DNA of 64,000 bases from contig NZ_BBWW01000001.1 in the NCBI RefSeq assembly GCF_001485215.1, positions 434,001 to 498,000 on the forward strand, read 5' to 3'. Of the stretch, positions 9,155 to 17,320 are shown piece after piece. This DNA comes from Leptolyngbya sp. NIES-2104 (GTDB lineage Bacteria; Cyanobacteriota; Cyanobacteriia; Leptolyngbyales; Leptolyngbyaceae). Position 1 is the stretch's first letter; the number at the start of each line of letters is the position of its first letter. The notes under the pieces were generated by a model, which did not search any database, was not told the DNA's origin, and saw nothing but the letters and a program-made list of their open reading frames with translations. The position numbers and the translations under genes are program-made.

Positions 9155-9156
9155 TC
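9090..9156 (+). repeat. Direct repeat copy 1 (3' end of small gene)
   Basis: These 67 bases run from within the small gene through its stop codon. They recur at 9830-9896 with substitutions only at 9106, 9115 and 9130. All three fall in third codon positions and are silent. The repeat pair flanks the toxin-antitoxin module. Confidence 0.9.
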
Positions 9157-9242
9157 GAGGGAGCGATCGCGCTAATTGTCGAAGCGCGATCGCTCCTAGC
9201 AGTTTAACGTCGGTATAATTCCCTTATTGATCGCTTCTTCCC

Positions 9243-9512
9243 ATGAACATCACTATCACCCCCACCGCCGAAGCCCTAATTCGGCAACTAATCGAATTAG
9301 GTCATGACAATCCAGAAACCATCATCGAACAAGCTCTGCAAGACTTTTATCGTCAACAACTGATCGATACCTCGATCGGGTTTCCTGATCTCACTGAATC
9401 AGAAATCATCCAAGACAACGAACATCGTTGGCAAACCTTCCAGCAAAACCCTAACGGCATTGCTCAAACTCAAGTCGAAACTTGGTTTGCCGATCGTAGA
9501 AAGTCATCCTGA
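9243..9512 (+). CDS. Antitoxin of ParD/ParE-type module
   Basis: 89 residues. The N-terminus MNITITPTAEALIRQLIELG followed by NPETIIEQALQDFY has the strand-helix-helix pattern of small ribbon-helix-helix-type antitoxins common in cyanobacteria. The C-terminal half is acidic and probably wraps the toxin. It lies 5 bases upstream of the toxin gene in the usual antitoxin-first order. Such antitoxins neutralise the toxin and repress their own promoter. The pair is bounded by the 67-bp direct repeats, so it appears to be an inserted cassette. Confidence 0.75.
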   Translation: MNITITPTAEALIRQLIELGHDNPETIIEQALQDFYRQQLIDTSIGFPDLTESEIIQDNEHRWQTFQQNPNGIAQTQVETWFADRRKSS

Positions 9513-9517
9513 TTTGT

Positions 9518-9802
9518 ATGTTTGAAGTGATCTGGTTGCCAGTTGCACTGGATGATTTGGATAGACAATTTGACTTTTTGAATGAGAAGAATGCTGATGC
9601 TGCTGATCGGGCTGTTCGCGCCATCCTCAATGCAAGTGCCAGCCTCTCTAATGCACCCGAACGAGGACTCCTCATTCCCAACACTGACCAGCGCAAACTT
9701 CGAGTTTTCTTTGGCAAGTATGGCTATATGCTTTACTACCGGATTGAAAATCAACAAGTCTTTATCTTGCGAGTTCATCATGGACGCGAACAGCGCTTGT
9801 AA
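9518..9802 (+). CDS. RelE/ParE family toxin
   Basis: 94 residues. It starts MFEVIWLPVALDDLDRQFDF, the ParE/RelE opening strand and helix, and has ALNAS-like helices, ERGLLIPN, LRVFFGKYGYMLYYRI and the terminal VFILRVHHGREQRL. The last segment matches the conserved strand with a basic His-x-Arg end seen in ParE-type toxins. ParE toxins poison gyrase and RelE toxins cut mRNA on the ribosome; sequence alone does not separate them here. Partner antitoxin is immediately upstream. Confidence 0.85.
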   Translation: MFEVIWLPVALDDLDRQFDFLNEKNADAADRAVRAILNASASLSNAPERGLLIPNTDQRKLRVFFGKYGYMLYYRIENQQVFILRVHHGREQRL

Positions 9803-9829
9803 GTTTCCATAGCCTCTAATCGAGTTGGG

Positions 9830-9896
9830 TGATTCCGATGCCGGGAACGAGTGTGTATCTCAGTGTGCTGACGCGCTATCGATCGAACTCTTAATC
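9830..9896 (+). repeat. Direct repeat copy 2 (orphan 3' gene end)
   Basis: A detached copy of the small gene's final 21 codons plus stop, 740 bp from copy 1. Frame and stop codon are intact and the three differences from copy 1 are silent, but no start or upstream coding sequence is attached. It overlaps the 3' end of the minus-strand gene at 9860-10108. It marks the right boundary of the toxin-antitoxin cassette. Confidence 0.9.
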
Positions 9897-10108
9897 AAGT
9901 GAGGCAGCGATCGACCTTCTGCAATTTCTTGTTTTGCTTTTCGCGCCGCATTAACTAAATTACCTTGCGTCCGATTGAATGAGGCTTCCCACCGCTTCTC
10001 ATCTTCTAAATCAGCAATATATCCTCGCAGATGATCTGCAACTTTTTCCTGCAAGTCATCCGGTAGAGATTCAACCATCTTTACGATCGTGGTAATAACA
10101 GCAGACAT
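9860..10108 (-). CDS. Antitoxin-like small protein with replaced C-terminus
   Basis: 82 residues. The N-terminal part (ITTIVKMVESLPDDLQEKVA, then DHLRGYIADLEDEKRWEASF and ARKAKQEIAEG) matches a widespread cyanobacterial small protein usually paired with toxins. From about residue 70 the sequence is read from the complement of the orphan repeat, giving an atypical end. This suggests the native C-terminus was lost when the neighbouring cassette was inserted, or that the two genes always overlapped. No toxin partner is adjacent on this strand. Confidence 0.55.
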   Translation of the reverse strand: MSAVITTIVKMVESLPDDLQEKVADHLRGYIADLEDEKRWEASFNRTQGNLVNAARKAKQEIAEGRSLPHLIKSSIDSASAH

Positions 10109-10157
10109 AAGTTTCTCAACTGTAATCGTTCGTTAGCCTTATTCTAATTGCCAGCAC

Positions 10158-10601
10158 TTACTGGCTCACTTGCTCTACGTTTCCAGCCCGAATCCAGCCT
10201 TCTTGCCCATTGCTGAGTCGAATTTTCTGCCAAGTCTTATCAGCATTCGTCTCTAAGACCGTCACACGATCGTTAAAATCAACCCCACCGATGGAGGCTC
10301 CTTCACTCCCTGGAGCATCCCGAACCACAAGCCCGATCGATTGCGTCACTCGCGCCGGAAATGCGCCCGGTGGCAGCGGTTTTGTAGCAGTATCCGGAGT
10401 TGCATCTGGTTTAGCTGCCGCAGGCTTTGCAGCGGGTTTTGGTGCAGGTTTCGTCGGCGTATCGTTTGGGAAAGTTGGCTTCGGTGGCAGGACTGCAAGA
10501 CGTGCCATCATCACCCGCGCCGCCACGACACCTCCAGCGGCAAGGAGCGCGATCGCGAACAACACACCCAACACAAATTTAAGAACGGAAGACCAACGCA
10601 T
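10158..10601 (-). CDS. Membrane-anchored SH3-domain protein
   Basis: 147 residues from the ATG at 10601, which places a membrane helix (about 7-30) at the N-terminus; an in-frame ATG at 10640 would add 13 residues. A Pro/Ala/Lys-rich linker follows (about 38-80), then a bacterial SH3-like domain to the end (QSIGLVVRDAPGSEGASIGG, VTVLETN, WQKIRLSNGQEGWI). The layout suggests an envelope protein whose SH3 domain faces the periplasm and may bind peptidoglycan. It is the last gene of the sepF-proC run and starts about 50 bases after proC. Confidence 0.75.
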   Translation of the reverse strand: MRWSSVLKFVLGVLFAIALLAAGGVVAARVMMARLAVLPPKPTFPNDTPTKPAPKPAAKPAAAKPDATPDTATKPLPPGAFPARVTQSIGLVVRDAPGSEGASIGGVDFNDRVTVLETNADKTWQKIRLSNGQEGWIRAGNVEQVSQ

Positions 10602-10649
10602 AGAAGTCGCCTGTGGACGAGATCGCCCAGATTTTAACACTTGATTTAA

Positions 10650-11498
10650 CTATTGTCCGAGTTCTTTCGATCGCTGAACTGCCGCCTTGACCGCTTGGAT
10701 AAATGCCGATCGCACGCCTGATTTTTCGAGTTCAGCAATTCCCGCGATCGTGGTTCCGCCCGGACTCGTCACCCGATCTTTCAATTCACCCGGATGAATC
10801 TCTGACTCTTGTAGAAGTTGAGCAGTTCCTTTCACGGTTTGAATTGCCAATTTGAGCGCGATCGCTCTCGGTAATCCCGCTGCAACTCCCCCATCTGCAA
10901 GGGCTTCAATGACGATCGCAATATAGCCCGGTCCCGATCCCGATAATCCTGTAACGGCATCTAACATCGATTCGGGCACTTCCACGACTTCGCCCACGGT
11001 TCCGAGAATCTTTTTCGCCTGCTCAATGTGATGCGGTTGAGCGTGTTGACCCGGTGCGATCGCAGTAATTCCCGCTCCGACTGCGGCGGGTGTATTTGGC
11101 ATTGCTCGAATGACAGGTGCACCGGGAAACGCGGCTTCTAATTGTGCGATCGGCGTTCCTGCCAGAATCGAAATCACCAAGGCAGAAATCTTTTCACCTG
11201 CAAACTCTTGAGCAATTTGCGGAAAGACTTGCGGCTTAATTGCTAACAAAATCACCTCTGAATCGATCGCTTGGCGATTCTGGTCAGTGACTTGAATTTG
11301 ATACTGTTGTGCCAAAAAATCTTGGCGCGATCGATTCGGTTCACTCACGACGATCGCGCTCGGCTCAAACACGTTCTGAGCAACAAGGCGGGACAAGAGA
11401 GCTTCTCCCATCATCCCGCCGCCAATCATGCCAAATTGTTTAGCCAATCTATCATCCTCGATCGTGGAAAAAGGGTTCGAGATCTCACTATCTGTCAC
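10650..11498 (-). CDS. proC: Pyrroline-5-carboxylate reductase
   Basis: 282 residues, normal length. The N-terminal Rossmann motif FGMIGGGMMGEALLSRL binds NADPH. The C-terminal helical domain shows the ProC signature around LKDRVTSPGGTTIAGIAELE, together with GLSGSGPGYIAIVIEALADG. It catalyses the last step of proline synthesis. It lies 12 bases after sepF on the same strand, an arrangement commonly conserved with pipX/pipY and sepF in cyanobacteria. Confidence 0.96.
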   Translation of the reverse strand: MTDSEISNPFSTIEDDRLAKQFGMIGGGMMGEALLSRLVAQNVFEPSAIVVSEPNRSRQDFLAQQYQIQVTDQNRQAIDSEVILLAIKPQVFPQIAQEFAGEKISALVISILAGTPIAQLEAAFPGAPVIRAMPNTPAAVGAGITAIAPGQHAQPHHIEQAKKILGTVGEVVEVPESMLDAVTGLSGSGPGYIAIVIEALADGGVAAGLPRAIALKLAIQTVKGTAQLLQESEIHPGELKDRVTSPGGTTIAGIAELEKSGVRSAFIQAVKAAVQRSKELGQ

Positions 11499-11510
11499 CC
11501 TTGATTCGTT

Positions 11511-12122
11511 CTAACCTTGAACGGCTCTCGGTTCTGCGCCCCAAGCGGGAGTCGGAGCAGCGGCACGAGGACGAGCAGCGGGCGCGGGTTGCGGCACTTC
11601 ATTTAACACGCCTGCTTGAGTGCTCACTTGCACACAGCTTGGAGTGAAGAGAAAAATGCTTTCGCCGATGCGCTCTTGATGACCATCGATCGCATAGGTT
11701 CCACCCGCGACGAAATCCACAGCGCGTTGTGCTTGATCCGGGTCCATGATCGTCAGATTCAACACCACCGATTTACGCTCACGTAACGCTTGAATCACCT
11801 GGGGCATTTCTTCAAACGTGCGAGGTTCGACGACCACGACTTCCGAAATTCCGTTTGCTGCACCCGGCATTCCAATCACGTTATTCATACCTGCTCCTAC
11901 ACCAGTTGTTTCAGTTCCAATTCCGACCGCCCGATCGCGAAAACGATTTGTGCGACGCGCCCGGTTTTCTTCTTCATTCACAGCTACTGGAGCCGCAGGA
12001 GCCGCCTCTTCTTGTTGATAGAGTGCTTGATACTCTTGCCCATCCATTTCGTCGTATTCGTATTCGTATTCGACGGGTTCATTCAATCCGACGAAATCCC
12101 GTAATTTACTAAAGATACTCAC
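11511..12122 (-). CDS. sepF: Cell division protein SepF
   Basis: 203 residues. A short amphipathic N-terminus ([13 protein letters not shown]) serves as membrane anchor. A low-complexity acidic and Ala/Gly-rich linker with a YEYEYDEMD run follows. The SepF core occupies about 95-170: [39 protein letters not shown] and [17 protein letters not shown]. SepF polymerises, binds FtsZ and tethers it to the membrane; cyanobacteria use it alongside ZipN. The tail is Pro/Ala rich. It is the first gene of a run with proC, and a hairpin-rich leader lies upstream. Confidence 0.93.
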   Translation of the reverse strand: MSIFSKLRDFVGLNEPVEYEYEYDEMDGQEYQALYQQEEAAPAAPVAVNEEENRARRTNRFRDRAVGIGTETTGVGAGMNNVIGMPGAANGISEVVVVEPRTFEEMPQVIQALRERKSVVLNLTIMDPDQAQRAVDFVAGGTYAIDGHQERIGESIFLFTPSCVQVSTQAGVLNEVPQPAPAARPRAAAPTPAWGAEPRAVQG

Positions 12123-12754
12123 TGTTCACGCTCCATCCGAATAAGCTCAATTTTGCTGGAAAGTCACGGTCAAATCATTGAGAGTAGCAGAGCCACCGCT
12201 GATAGGTTTGATCACTGGCGCTTAATGCTAAGCTGCTTTGCCGGGTGTCGGCAAATTCCATTCTGTGGTTTGACAGCTTAGAAAGTTCTTAATACTGCCG
12301 CACAAATAACGAATTGAAGAATCAGTATACATCCAGCGATCGAACTTGAATACATTTTTTGAAGGTTTTTAGTCTCCGCGTGCATTGTATCGGTAGTTTT
12401 GAAAGTTGGATCAATTTTTTGCAAATTTCTTTTAATTTTGTTGCAATTCGGTAAGGAAGCGAGTTCTAGCCGCTGGAAAATGTTGCGATCGCTCGATAAT
12501 TTTCCGAGTCACAGGCAATTTTGGCAGTGAAGAAACAATCGCAATTTAATAGAATTCCGGCGTACATTTCTTGCGATAGAATGCGGGGACGACCGGGGAT
12601 AAAAGTAATCTCTCTCGTCTTAAGTTTCAGCATTCAGCGCGATACTTAAGTAACGATTTTTACAAGCCAAAGAGACAAAGACGCGACTAAAAATCGACCG
12701 CGTTTCGCACTGGAGTATCTACACTACCACTATTTTCTAAACCTGCCGCAATTT
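12123..12754 (-). other. Long pipY-sepF gap with leader hairpin
   Basis: 632 bases with no supported gene, between pipY and sepF on the minus strand. The sepF-proximal part holds a nested hairpin: TAAGCTG (12229-12235) pairs with CAGCTTA (12274-12280), enclosing a perfect 7-bp stem TTTGCCG/CGGCAAA (12237-12243 and 12249-12255). It would sit about 110-160 bases upstream of the sepF start codon and could belong to its 5' leader. The remainder is AT-rich with one near-HIP1 site. Confidence 0.5.
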
Positions 12755-13417
12755 TTAAGATCTTGCACCAAAGAGAACGCGCCCCGGTCGAATCATCGTT
12801 GCGCCTGCTTGAATCGCGATCGCGTAATCATCGGACATTCCCATCGACATCTGATCCACCAGAAGACAGCTCTGCGATCGAATCTTTTCGCCTAATTCTT
12901 TTGCCTGCTGGAAGAGTTCTAACGTTTCCGCAGATTCAAGATCGATCGGTGGAATAACCATCAATCCACGAATCTGCAAATTGTTCAAACGTTCAAGCTG
13001 CGGGATTGCCTCCCAAAGTTCTGAGACTGAGAATCCTGCCTTATTTGGATCAGTTCGGAGCTTGACTTGCAGACAAATTTGCGGTTTGCGACTTCTTTCG
13101 CCTGCCAATCGATCGAGTCGTTGCGCCAGCTTCAAACTATCGACTGACTGAATCCAATCAAAAAGCTCGATCGCTCTTTGCGCTTTATTACTCTGCAAAT
13201 GCCCGATGAAATGCCACGTCACATCGGTTAAATCCTGCAATTCTGCCCGTTTTGTTTCTGCTTCCTGAATGCGATTCTCACCAAAATCGCGAATCCCAGC
13301 CGCATAAGCCGCTCTCATCGCTTCGACTGAAACCGTTTTTGTCACCGCAATAATTCGGACAGTCGAGGGAATCTTGGCGCAGAACTGAGCAATATGGTCT
13401 TGAAGCGTGACGATCAT
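12755..13417 (-). CDS. pipY: YggS/PipY family pyridoxal phosphate homeostasis protein
   Basis: 220 residues, normal for the family. The PLP-binding lysine is in RIIAVTKTVSVEAMRAAY near the N-terminus. FGENRIQEAETKRAEL, WHFIGHLQSNKAQRAIE, LMVIPP and SMGMSDDYAIAIQAGATMIR are family signatures, the last binding the phosphate. These proteins hold PLP and maintain vitamin B6 and amino-acid homeostasis. Its start overlaps the pipX stop by four bases (ATGA at 13414-13417), the bicistronic arrangement known in cyanobacteria. Confidence 0.95.
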   Translation of the reverse strand: MIVTLQDHIAQFCAKIPSTVRIIAVTKTVSVEAMRAAYAAGIRDFGENRIQEAETKRAELQDLTDVTWHFIGHLQSNKAQRAIELFDWIQSVDSLKLAQRLDRLAGERSRKPQICLQVKLRTDPNKAGFSVSELWEAIPQLERLNNLQIRGLMVIPPIDLESAETLELFQQAKELGEKIRSQSCLLVDQMSMGMSDDYAIAIQAGATMIRPGRVLFGARS

Positions 13418-13683
13418 TGGAATGTGTTTTGGTGGACTTTCTGAAGTTGATCGTACTCCTTGTACATTCCCGATCGACGCAACATTCTCATCCGATTTTC
13501 GACTAGAACCTTGGCATCAGTTCGCCCGATCGGTTCAAATTCCAAACCGTCAGCGCCCTGAAATACGACAAAAAATAACCGTTGCGCGTAGAGTGTACTG
13601 AATAATTCTCGATTTTCTTCAACCAAACACACCCGAAACAGTAACCCAAATGTAGGGTGGTTCAAATAATTCTCAGTATCCAT
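13414..13683 (-). CDS. pipX: PII-interacting protein X
   Basis: 89 residues, the expected length. NYLNHPTFGLLFRVCLVEEN followed by LYAQRLFFVVF forms the Tudor-like domain that binds either PII or NtcA, and the C-terminal helices (VENRMRMLRRSGMYKEYDQL) complete the fold. PipX is a coactivator of NtcA in nitrogen limitation and is sequestered by PII (GlnB) when nitrogen is sufficient. pipY overlaps its stop codon. I did not find a convincing GTA-N8-TAC NtcA site in the 200 bases upstream. Confidence 0.96.
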   Translation of the reverse strand: MDTENYLNHPTFGLLFRVCLVEENRELFSTLYAQRLFFVVFQGADGLEFEPIGRTDAKVLVENRMRMLRRSGMYKEYDQLQKVHQNTFQ

Positions 13684-13882
13684 TTACCATCCATCAGGAA
13701 GAGAGTAAGCGCACGATTCAGGATAATTCAATATCAATAGGATTTTACAAATTGTAATCATCAACGGTATCACGATGTCCGTCTTTGTAGTGAATTGTGT
13801 CAATTCTATCTAGGGAAATTTTGCAACTGCGAGGGTGGCAGAATCTAGAGTTGCTGAACTTGCCAAATTTCAATGAAGAGCG

Positions 13883-14359
13883 ATGTCTGAAATCATCTTA
13901 ATTGCTGCGATCGCACAAACAAACGGTGTGATCGGCGATCGAGGCAAATTACCATGGTCAATTCCGGAGGATCTCAAACGCTTTCGGCAACTGACGCTGA
14001 ATCATACTGTCATTATGGGGCGCAAAACGTGGGAGTTTGATTTACAAAAACGCCCGCTAAATCAGAGGACGAACGTTATCGTTTCCTCACAATCACTCAC
14101 GTCTAATCTGCCGAATGTGGAATTTGTGCGATCGCTGTCCGAAGCCTTCGATCGTTCTGATGAAAAATTGTTCGTAATGGGTGGCGCTTCGATTTACCGT
14201 CAGGCGTTGGAATTTGTCGATCGAATGGAATTAACGATCGTCGAAGGCGATTACAACGGCGATGTATATTTTCTGGAATGGCGCGATCGTCTAGATGAAT
14301 TCCAATTGGTTCGATCGGAACAACGAAATGGATATCGATTTGAAACGTATTGTCGTTGA
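13883..14359 (+). CDS. folA: Dihydrofolate reductase
   Basis: 158 residues, standard for bacterial DHFR. IAAIAQTNGVIGDRGKLPW at the N-terminus carries the Met20-loop-like segment; the following IPEDLKRFRQLT supplies the acidic active-site residue and folate contacts. VIMGRKTWE, VIVSSQ and FVMGGASIYRQALE bind NADPH. It reduces dihydrofolate to tetrahydrofolate. A strong hairpin follows the stop codon and separates it from the convergent sigA. Confidence 0.95.
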   Translation: MSEIILIAAIAQTNGVIGDRGKLPWSIPEDLKRFRQLTLNHTVIMGRKTWEFDLQKRPLNQRTNVIVSSQSLTSNLPNVEFVRSLSEAFDRSDEKLFVMGGASIYRQALEFVDRMELTIVEGDYNGDVYFLEWRDRLDEFQLVRSEQRNGYRFETYCR

Positions 14360-14372
14360 TTGCGCCACAAAA

Positions 14373-14400
14373 AACCCGATCGTGATGATGCGATCGGGTT
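14373..14400. terminator. Bidirectional intrinsic terminator between folA and sigA
   Basis: A perfect 10-bp stem AACCCGATCG / CGATCGGGTT with an 8-base loop lies between the convergent folA and sigA genes. A-rich sequence before it and T/A-rich sequence after it allow termination in either direction. Confidence 0.8.
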
Positions 14401-14423
14401 AAATAATCAGAAATAATTCAATC

Positions 14424-15542
14424 CTAACGAATGTATTCTTTCAGAACACTATTGCGATTCGGGTGGCGCAGTTTCCGTAGTGCCTTCGCCTCGATTTGAC
14501 GAATCCGCTCACGAGTCACATTGAAGATTTGTCCGATCTCTTCGAGGGTCTTCATCCGACCATCATCCAAACCGTAGCGCAACCGCAACACATCTTTTTC
14601 ACGAGGGCTGAGCGTTGCTAAAACACCTTCAAGGTCTTCCCGCAGAAGATTCTTAGAAACTTGATCTTCTGGCGTTTCACCATCAGATTCGATAAAGTCA
14701 CCCAAGCGAGAATCTTCTTCTTTCCCGATCGGCGTTTCCAACGAAATTGGCAACTGAGCAGACTTCGCAATAAAACGAAGCTTCTCGATCGTCATTTCCA
14801 TCCGAGTTGCAATCTCTTCTTCAGTCGGCTTGCGTCCCATTTCTTGAGACAACAGTTTCGTTGTCTTCTTGATGCGGGAAATGGTTTCATACAAGTGAAC
14901 CGGAAGGCGAATCGTTCTCGATTGGTCCGCGATCGCTCTGGTGATCGCCTGACGAATCCACCAGGTTGCATAAGTTGAGAACTTGTAGCCTTTTTCGTGG
15001 TCGAACTTTTCAGCCGCCCGAATCAGACCCAAGCTACCTTCTTGGATCAAATCTTGGAAGGACAGACCGCGATTCATGTATTTTTTCGCGATCGACACCA
15101 CCAATCGCAGGTTCGACTGCACCATTTTGTCTTTTGCCCGCCGCCCTAAATGCAAACGGTGACGGAACTGCGTTAGAGGCATCTTCACCTCATTTGCCCA
15201 ATCTGCGTCTGTAGGTTCGCGATCGAGCTTGTCCGCTAACTTGAACCGAATCCGTTCTAGCTCCAGCAAGTCTGCAATTTTTCGTGCAAGTTCGATTTCT
15301 TCATCTGCACGAAGCAGACGAATTCGACCAATTTCTTGCAGGTACAACCGAATCGAGTCTTCGGTGTAGTGCTTCTTCTTCGCTTGAGTCCGGCGACGAG
15401 TTGCACGCCCCTTACCGGGTTTCCCCTCTTCGTCATCCTCCGCTGGATCGTCTGAGTCGTCCAGGTCGTCGAGTTCTAGCTCAACTTCTAGAGCTTCTGA
15501 AGGGTCGAATTCTTCAACAAGTAAGTCTTTGGCTTGGGTCAT
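14424..15542 (-). CDS. sigA: Principal RNA polymerase sigma factor SigA (RpoD)
   Basis: 372 residues from the ATG at 15542 ([12 protein letters not shown]). The open frame extends 37 codons further upstream, but the family opening MTQA and a nearby GAGGAA Shine-Dalgarno favour 15542. An acidic N-terminal region and a basic RRRTQAKKK patch precede region 1.2. Region 2 is [19 protein letters not shown] and [18 protein letters not shown]. Regions 3 and 4 end with [19 protein letters not shown], the helix-turn-helix for the -35 box. The length and completeness indicate a group 1 factor, although group 2 cyanobacterial sigmas are close relatives. Confidence 0.9.
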   Translation of the reverse strand: MTQAKDLLVEEFDPSEALEVELELDDLDDSDDPAEDDEEGKPGKGRATRRRTQAKKKHYTEDSIRLYLQEIGRIRLLRADEEIELARKIADLLELERIRFKLADKLDREPTDADWANEVKMPLTQFRHRLHLGRRAKDKMVQSNLRLVVSIAKKYMNRGLSFQDLIQEGSLGLIRAAEKFDHEKGYKFSTYATWWIRQAITRAIADQSRTIRLPVHLYETISRIKKTTKLLSQEMGRKPTEEEIATRMEMTIEKLRFIAKSAQLPISLETPIGKEEDSRLGDFIESDGETPEDQVSKNLLREDLEGVLATLSPREKDVLRLRYGLDDGRMKTLEEIGQIFNVTRERIRQIEAKALRKLRHPNRNSVLKEYIR

Positions 15543-16364
15543 GCCGCGTTCCTCATGCTCCTTAAGTAATGAAGTAAAATGTCCCAGCACTGAAAACAGA
15601 TGTTGGTCGCTGCGATGCAGTCTGGCTGATTCAGGAGATTGGACTACGAACATTGACAGGCTCGCACTCCTCCACTGGATTCAGCAGAGCGATCGTGAAA
15701 ATGATCATTTCAAATTAGCGGCTGCCCCAACGTTCCGGGGAAATACGGTTGGCAGATGCTGAATTTCTGAGATCATTATTTCTAAATGATTGGAATGTCT
15801 CCCCGATTGTAGCCTTTCTCACAAAAGTTGCACCCTTTTTCTGATTTCTTTATGGAATCAATTAGGGCAAATCTACTGTAACTAGCATTCACGTTGCCAT
15901 TCCGATGTGCGCTATCTGTGTGATCGCGCAGCTATCCAGTTTGTACAGTGATTTGATTTAGTCAGGGGACGATTGTGAGCAATCAAGACCTTCAATCTGA
16001 TTCAAATCTATCGCAAAATTCTGGTGTGATCCACGCTTGTTTCTCTCTGCCACCCCCAAAAGTGATAGATATTTTCGTCGTTCTGTTGATAACGGTAGCC
16101 CAAATTTGTGGATGTGACGCAAACTGCTGATTAGCTTCGTTAATAAGATGCGAGTTCGCAAATCAGCCTCAAATTGCAATGAACACAGCACATTCGACTG
16201 CATTTCTCCACCTTAACCCAACGATAAACATCAATTATTAAGCGTTGGAAACTGCAAAACTAAGCGCTCGAAACAATCAGCTCTACTTATTACACTTAAC
16301 AAGGAATTAAGAAACTCTGTCTTCTGGTAGATGCTGGAAATTGTCAGGAGTTTTTAACGAAATT
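15543..16364. other. Long intergenic stretch upstream of sigA
   Basis: About 820 bases with no gene I can support. The part nearest sigA is likely its promoter and 5' leader. An 81-codon minus-strand frame at 15958-16203 has no recognisable domain, atypical composition and no good ribosome binding site, so it is not called. Confidence 0.5.
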
Positions 16365-16754
16365 TTAAGTTTGCTGGCAGTATTGACGCGCTGAGGCAGA
16401 GTGAATTAAAGAAAATAGAACATCTGGACTCAGCGGCTTGACTAGAAAGCCATCGACATCGGGATGCTGGTCTTGATGTAGCCAGCTTGGAGAATCTGTT
16501 TCGGTGACAATGACCAAAGTCATGCGATCGGCATTTGCGATCGTTCTGAGTTTGTGAATCGTTGCTTCAGAGCGAAGATGTTCTTGCAGAATGACGAGAC
16601 ACGGCGGGTTCTGGCTGACGCGATCGAGGGCTTGGTCAGCGGTATCCACGATCTCTACGTCGAATGCAATTTGCTGGAGTAAGGATTCCAACCCCTGCAA
16701 TTCTTCGATTTGTGGAGCTAAAAGTAGGATGTAAGTGGACGGCGGAAAGACCAT
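16365..16754 (-). CDS. Degenerate response-regulator receiver protein
   Basis: 129 residues from ATG 16754; an in-frame ATG at 16796 would add 14. The fold pattern is a CheY-like receiver: a hydrophobic first strand YILLLAPQIEEL, third strand CLVILQEHL, fourth strand LVIVTETDS and the fifth-strand lysine in DGFLVKPLSPDVL. The phospho-acceptor Asp is replaced by Gln (LVILQ), and the acidic pair after strand one is Ala-Pro. It therefore cannot be phosphorylated in the usual way and probably acts as a phosphorylation-independent binding module. No kinase is adjacent. Confidence 0.7.
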   Translation of the reverse strand: MVFPPSTYILLLAPQIEELQGLESLLQQIAFDVEIVDTADQALDRVSQNPPCLVILQEHLRSEATIHKLRTIANADRMTLVIVTETDSPSWLHQDQHPDVDGFLVKPLSPDVLFSLIHSASARQYCQQT

Positions 16755-16796
16755 GACGAAAGTACCAATCTGAGTCTTAATATAGCGACTGTCCAA

Positions 16797-17320
16797 TTCG
16801 TATTTTCGATGATCAAATTCGCTGAAATTCTCTTGATGCTTAGGTTTTCATCTTTAATTGCTGGTTTTTATGCTTCGGTATTTCTTAGCTTTTAAGCTTT
16901 TAGAAATACTTCTCGTAAACTTTTTCAGTTAAATCTTCAAGTTCCTTTGAAATAGTGCGCTGAGTGGAACGATATAGCGCGATCGTACTTCAGCAATCGA
17001 TCGCAATTCGTCGCACGACACAAGGATTTGCCTTGTATTGGTGAACCTGAATACCTTCTTAATCAATCAATGATCGAGTTGTCGAAAAGCAATGCTTAAT
17101 TACTGTAATTTAGGAAAAAATGCGGCTTTTTGCACGAAATCTCAACTCAAAATCAGGCAAATGACTACTGATTTCTTTTAGATTTCACCACGATTTTATT
17201 TAGTCATGAATATAGAACTCTTTTTGTTTAGATTTAAGCTTTTGTTCAATGTGTTGAAGCAACTCTTAAGCTGTTTCTAAATTTATCAAATCAGGCGAAC
17301 AGACAGTTTTTTGAACACTT
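16797..17320. other. AT-rich intergenic region
   Basis: About 520 bases between the receiver gene and queC. It is AT-rich with one isolated CGATC-containing patch (16979-17010). I see no open frame with family features, no tRNA and no strong terminator. Confidence 0.5.

Noticed and set aside
15958-16203. 81-codon minus-strand frame upstream of sigA
   Set aside because: No recognised domain, no good ribosome binding site, atypical composition; kept only as a gap note.
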